A stretch of 64,000 nucleotides of DNA from contig CM073888.1 in the NCBI GenBank assembly GCA_037176705.1, forward strand, positions 44,026,810-44,090,809, read 5' to 3'. Source of the DNA: Molossus alvarezi. Lineage: Eukaryota; Chordata; Mammalia; Chiroptera; Molossidae. Position 1 is the stretch's first letter. The number at the start of each line of letters is the position of its first letter. The position numbers were made by a program, and so were the translations under genes. This document shows, one piece after another, positions 59,977 to 64,000 of this stretch. Under the pieces are notes generated by a model, which was not told the DNA's origin, did no database searches, and was given only the letters and a program-made list of their open reading frames with translations.

Positions 59977-60180
59977 GCCTGGCTAGTGTGGCTCACTGGC
60001 TGAGCATCGACCCATGCACCCAGAGGTCAGGGCACATGCCCAGGTTGTGGGCCCGATCCCCAGCGGGGGGTGGGGGGACATGCAGGAGGTGGCCAATCAA
60101 TGTTCTCATGGATGTTTCTCTCTCTCTCTCCCTCTCCCTTCCTTATTCTCTAAATCTCTCTCAATAAAGAAAAGAAAAAT
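59977..60180 (+). mobile_element. VES-type SINE lacking its B box
   Basis: The head is 'gcctggctagtgtggctcac', with the A box intact. The sequence then jumps from 'cccagaggtc' straight to 'agggcacatgcc', so the 'gttcgattcc' B box is missing. The CT tract and A-rich tail are normal. Confidence 0.85.
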
Positions 60181-60884
60181 ACCGATAACAACAATAATAT
60201 TTTTAGAAAAACACAAAGCAAAAACAGAAGAGCCATTCTTCTGAGACAGAAACTGGCTAGAGAGGGTTGCCCGGAAAGCATCGCATAGGGGGTGGGGGCA
60301 GGGACAACTACAGCCAAAATGTTGGAGCAGATCTTCAAGCTAAGGAGAGAGAGCCCCACAGAACCAGAGACTGGCCCAGGGAAATGTCCGCTGTAGTAGA
60401 GCAGGAATGAGAAGTGGAGCAGAAAACAGAGATTCTTTGGATATCTCTGTATAAAAAATCTGACCCACTTTGTACACTTCCCCCATCCCGGGTGGAAAAG
60501 TCACCCACTCCTGGCGAATGCAGCCTCTGAACTCTGCCTTGGGGACCTTGGTGAAGGACTCAGGTCTGGATTTTAGCTTCTGTCAGTCAGCTCAGGACTC
60601 CATTTCCGGAGTTTTTCTGAGATTCTGTAGCAGAACATTCGGCGTCTGTACTTTTCCCAGGGAAAAACTTTGAGCTAAATCTGTTATCACTTATCCATCT
60701 ACCCTCCAACTTTTAAATGGCTGTTGCTATTTTTTACTCTTAGTCCTTTTATTTAAATTCCTTTATCATGGTGTGGGGTGGGAGCAAGGCTGCTAGGGGG
60801 CTCCTGAAAATTTGAGTATGCAGTCCTATGTTTAACCAACAGTCTCTATAAGTTTACAAGAAGAAAAATAAAAATTATTCCTTT
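60181..60884. other. Unassigned spacer holding the donor of a duplication
   Basis: Nothing recognised as a gene. Bases 60745-60846 recur inside the L1 at 62224-62325. Confidence 0.45.
60745..60846 (+). repeat. 102-bp duplicated segment, flanking copy
   Basis: Bounded by 'ccttttatttaaattccttt' and 'ttaaccaacagtctc'. It is not L1 sequence as far as I can tell. It matches 62224-62325 at 97 of 102 positions without a gap. Confidence 0.9.
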
Positions 60885-62223
60885 TTTAAAATGTTTTTAT
60901 TGAATTTATTGGGGTGACATAGGTTAATAAAATTATATAAATTTCACGTGTACATTTTATAATACATCATCTGTATATTGTATTGTGTATTCGCCACCCA
61001 AAGTCAAGTCTCCTTCCATCAGCATATACCCCCCTTTTACCCTCTTCTACATCCTCCCACCACCCTTACCCTCTGGTAATCACCATACTGTTGTCTGTAT
61101 CTATGAGTTTTAGTGTTTTTTATTTTATTTTATTTTTTGCTTAATCCATTCATTTTTATCACCCAGCCCTCCAACCCCCCTCCCTTCTGATAGCTATTAG
61201 TCTGTTCTCTAACTATGAATCTATTTCTATTTTGTTTGTTAGTTTATTTTGTTAATTAGATTCCACATATAAGTTAAATCATATGGTGCTTGTCTTTTTC
61301 TGACTGGCTTATTTCAATTAATATACTGTTCTCCAGGTCCATTCATGTGGTCCCAAAAGAGTAATATTTTCTTCTTTTTTACAGATGAGTAGTATTCCAT
61401 TGTGTAAATGTACCACACTTTTTACCCAGTCATCTACTGATGGACACTTGGGTTGTTTGAAAATCTTGGCTATTATAAATAATACTGCAATGAATATAGG
61501 GGTGCATATATTCTTTTGAATTAGTATTTCAGTTTTCTTTAGATATATTCCCAGAATTTGAATTGCTGGGTCAAAAGGTAGTTCCATTTTTAATTTTTTC
61601 ATATAACTCCCTACTGCTTTCCACAACGGCTGCACCAATCTGCATTCCCATCAAGAGTGCACGAGGGTTCCCTTTCCCCACATTCTTTCTAACAATTATT
61701 GTTTGTTGATTTATTAATGAGACTCATTCTGACAGGTGTGAGGTGATATTCCGTTGTGGTTTTAATTTGCATTCCTTTGACGATTAGTGACTTAGACCAT
61801 CTTTTTATATGTCTATAGGCCATCTGCATGTCCTCTTTAGAGAAGTGTCTATTCAGGTCCTTTGCAAATTTTTTAATTGGATTGTTTGTTTATTTGGTGT
61901 TGAGTTGTATAGGATCTTTATCAAGTTTGAATATTAACCACTTATCAGATGTATCATTGACAAATATGTTCTCCAATTCAGTGGGTTGTTTTTGCATCTT
62001 GTTGATGGTTTCCTTTGCAGTGCAAAAACTTTTTAGTTTGATGTGGTCCCATTTGTTTATTTTTTCTTTTATTTCCCTTGCCTGAAAAATATATTGCTTA
62101 AAGAATTGTCCAAGATTTTGCTGCCAATATTTTCTTCTAGAAATTTTATGGTTTTGAGTCTAATATTTAAGTCTTTAATCCATTTTGAGATTATTCTTAT
62201 GTATGGTATAAAAAGGTTTTTGC

Positions 62224-62325
62224 CCTTTTATTTAAATTCCTTTATCATGGTGTGGGGTGGGAGCAAGGTTGCTAGGCGGTTCCTAAAAATTTGAGTATTC
62301 AGTCCTATGTTTAACCAACAGTCTC
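62224..62325 (+). repeat. 102-bp duplicated segment, inside the L1
   Basis: A copy of 60745-60846 (five mismatches, no gaps), 1.38 kb away and in the same orientation. It replaces about 10-20 bp of L1 near the position equivalent to 22167-22183 of the intact copy. Confidence 0.9.
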
Positions 62326-63440
62326 ATTTTTTCGTGTATATCTGTTCAATTTTTACGACAGCATTTATTAAATAGACTATCTTTACCCCATTGTATGTTT
62401 TTGTCTCTTTTGTCAAATATTAACTAACCATAAAGGCATAGGCTTATTTCTGGGCTCTCTATTTTGTTCCATTGATTTGTATGTCTGTTCTTATGCTGTT
62501 TTGGTTGTATAGTTTAATATCAGGTGGCATGATTCCTCTAACTTTGTTCTTCTTAAGATTGCTGTGGCTATTTAGGGTCTTTTGTGGTTCCATATAAATT
62601 TTGGAATATTTGTTTCAGTTCTGTGAACAATACCATTGGTATCTTGATAGGAATTACATTGAATTTATGATTACTTTGGGTAGTATGGGCAAGTTAGTGA
62701 TATTAATTTTTTCAATCCATGAACATGGTATATGCTTCCACTTATTTGTGTCTTTTTCAATTTCTTTCTTCAGTGTCTAATAATTTTCCAAGTCCAGGAC
62801 TTTGAATCCTTGGTTAAATTTATTTCTAGCTAATTTTTTATGCAATTGTAAATAGGAATGTTTTCTTGTTCTCCCTTTCAGATAGTTCATTATTGGTATA
62901 TAAAAATGCAACTGATTTCTGGATATTTATTTTGTGTCCTGCTACTTTAATTCATTCATTTATTAATTCTAGTAGTTTTTTGGTGGAATATTTTGAATTC
63001 TCTGTATATAGTATCATGTCATCTTCAAATAATAACACTTTTACTTCTTCCTTTCTGATCTGGATACTTTTGTTTTTTTCTTGTCTGACTTCTGTGGCTA
63101 GAATTTTTAGTACTATGTTGAATAAAAGTGATAAAAGCAAACATCTCTGTCTTAAGGGAAAAGTTTTTAGTTATTGCCCATTTAGTGTGATATTGGCTGT
63201 GGATTTGTCATATATGGCCTTTATTATGTTGCGGTATGTTCCCTCTATTCCCACTTTGCTCAGAGATTTTATCGTTAATTGGTGGTGGATTTGATCAAAT
63301 TATTTGTCTGCATCTATTGATATGATCATGAGGTTTTTCTTCTTTTTTTAAAATGTTTTGTATCATGTTCATTGATTTGTGGATAGTGTACCAACCTTGC
63401 ATCCCCAAAATAAATCCCACTTGATCATGGTATATGATCT

Positions 63441-63930
63441 CTTTTTTAAAATATGTTTTTATTGCCCTGGCCGGTTTGGCTCAGCGGTTGGAGCGTCAGC
63501 CTGCGGTACAGAGAGACCCGGGTTCGGTTCCCGCTAAGGGCACGTACCTCGGTTGCAGTTTGTCCCCGGCCCTGGTTGGTCGTGCGGGTGGCAGCCACTC
63601 GATGTGTCCCTTCACATCAATGTTTCTCTCTCCCTCTCTTCCTCTCTCTCCCTCCCGCTCTATCTGAACAAAAAATGTCCTCGGGTGAGGATTAAAAAAA
63701 AAAAATATATATATATATATATGTTTTTATTTATATTTTTAGAGAGAGAGAAAGAGAAAGAGAAAAAAACACTGATATGAAAGAAACATATCAATTGGTT
63801 GCCTCTCGTATGCATCCTGACTGGGGACCAAATCCACTACCTGGGCGTGTGCCCTGGCCAGAAATCGAACTGGTAACCTTTCAGTGCATAGTATAATGCT
63901 CAACCAACTGAACCACACTGGCCAGGGCAG
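63441..63930 (-). mobile_element. VES-type SINE, antisense, outer of a nest
   Basis: Its body is 63732-63928, ending 'accacactggccagggca', and its T-rich tail begins at 63441. The flanks TATATGATCT at 63431-63440 and 63931-63940 are its target duplication in the L1. Confidence 0.85.
63464..63718 (+). mobile_element. VES-type SINE, inner of a nest
   Basis: The head 'gccctggccggtttggctca' and B box 'gggttcggttcccgc' are well preserved. ATATGTTTTTATT at 63451-63463 and 63719-63731 is an exact duplication, placing this insertion in the tail of the outer SINE. It is the youngest of the three nested layers. Confidence 0.92.
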
Positions 63931-64000
63931 TATATGATCTTTTAAATGTATTGCTGCATTTGGTTTGCTAATATTTTTTTTTTTTTTTAACTTTATTTTA

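Larger units (their letters stand above)
60885..64000 (-). mobile_element. Long L1, antisense, runs off the window
   Basis: It starts with the 3'UTR ('ttattggggtgacataggtt' antisense). ORF2 C-terminal residues are readable at 61638-61318 ([23 protein letters not shown]). The body continues with L1 landmarks to the right edge ('tatatggcctttattatg', 'ccaaccttgcatcccc'). It is interrupted by the 102-bp insert at 62224-62325 and by nested SINEs at 63441-63930. Many stops are present. The lineage is older than that of the intact copy. Confidence 0.85.

Noticed and set aside
1..64000. tRNA genes suggested by A- and B-box motifs
   Set aside because: Every instance seen is the head of a VES-type or MIR SINE with a downstream CT or A-rich tail, not a foldable tRNA.
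1..64000. Rolling-circle Helitrons and piggyBac/mariner elements expected in some bats
   Set aside because: No TTAA- or TA-flanked inverted repeats or Helitron-type 3' hairpin ends were evident by eye. A library search could still find decayed ones.

Overview
The window looks like non-coding DNA from a placental mammal, almost certainly a bat. The evidence is about 14 tRNA-derived SINEs whose heads read close to 'ccctggccggtttggctcag' and whose tails are CT-rich with 'tcctcgggtgaggat' (the VES class of chiropteran SINEs as I know it). Alongside them are MIR, L2, MaLR LTRs and old L1 that all placentals share. Relatively fresh hAT DNA transposon debris would fit a vespertilionid-type bat best; that last step is inference. 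I found no convincing functional host protein-coding exon, rRNA, tRNA gene or CRISPR. Nearly all open frames are shadows of repeats.

Layout. 0-16.8 kb: ancient repeats (LTR, MER5-like hAT, L1M, L2, MIR, a MaLR LTR), a decayed MIA2/CTAGE-like pseudogene at 1.6-2.5 kb, and a GC-rich antisense L1 5'UTR-like block at 6.6-8.4 kb. 16.8-23.4 kb: the centrepiece, a full-length L1 with perfect 16-bp target-site duplications, a 5'UTR built of seven 116-bp CpG-rich monomers, intact ORF1 and ORF2, a G-rich 3'UTR and an uninterrupted A-tail. 23.4-40 kb: LTRs, SINEs (two nested), old L1 pieces, an exon-like stretch at 31.6 kb and a decayed, unrecognised reading frame at 37.4-38.2 kb. 40-46 kb: two members of one non-autonomous hAT family (498 bp and an internally shortened 262 bp) around an inverted (twin-primed) L1. 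48.0-53.2 kb: a chimeric block in which the 3' half of a hAT transposase element is joined, in frame, to the 5' half of an L1. 53-64 kb: L2, old L1, further SINEs and a second long antisense L1 that carries a 102-bp copy of its own flanking DNA.

How the parts work together: the only plausibly functional genes are ORF1 and ORF2 of the intact L1. They would encode an RNA-binding chaperone and an endonuclease/reverse transcriptase that together copy L1 RNA into the genome, and whose machinery also mobilises the SINEs seen here. Everything else is the record of past insertions, deletions and repair. Repeat family names are assigned from memory of consensus features and have not been checked by a database search.
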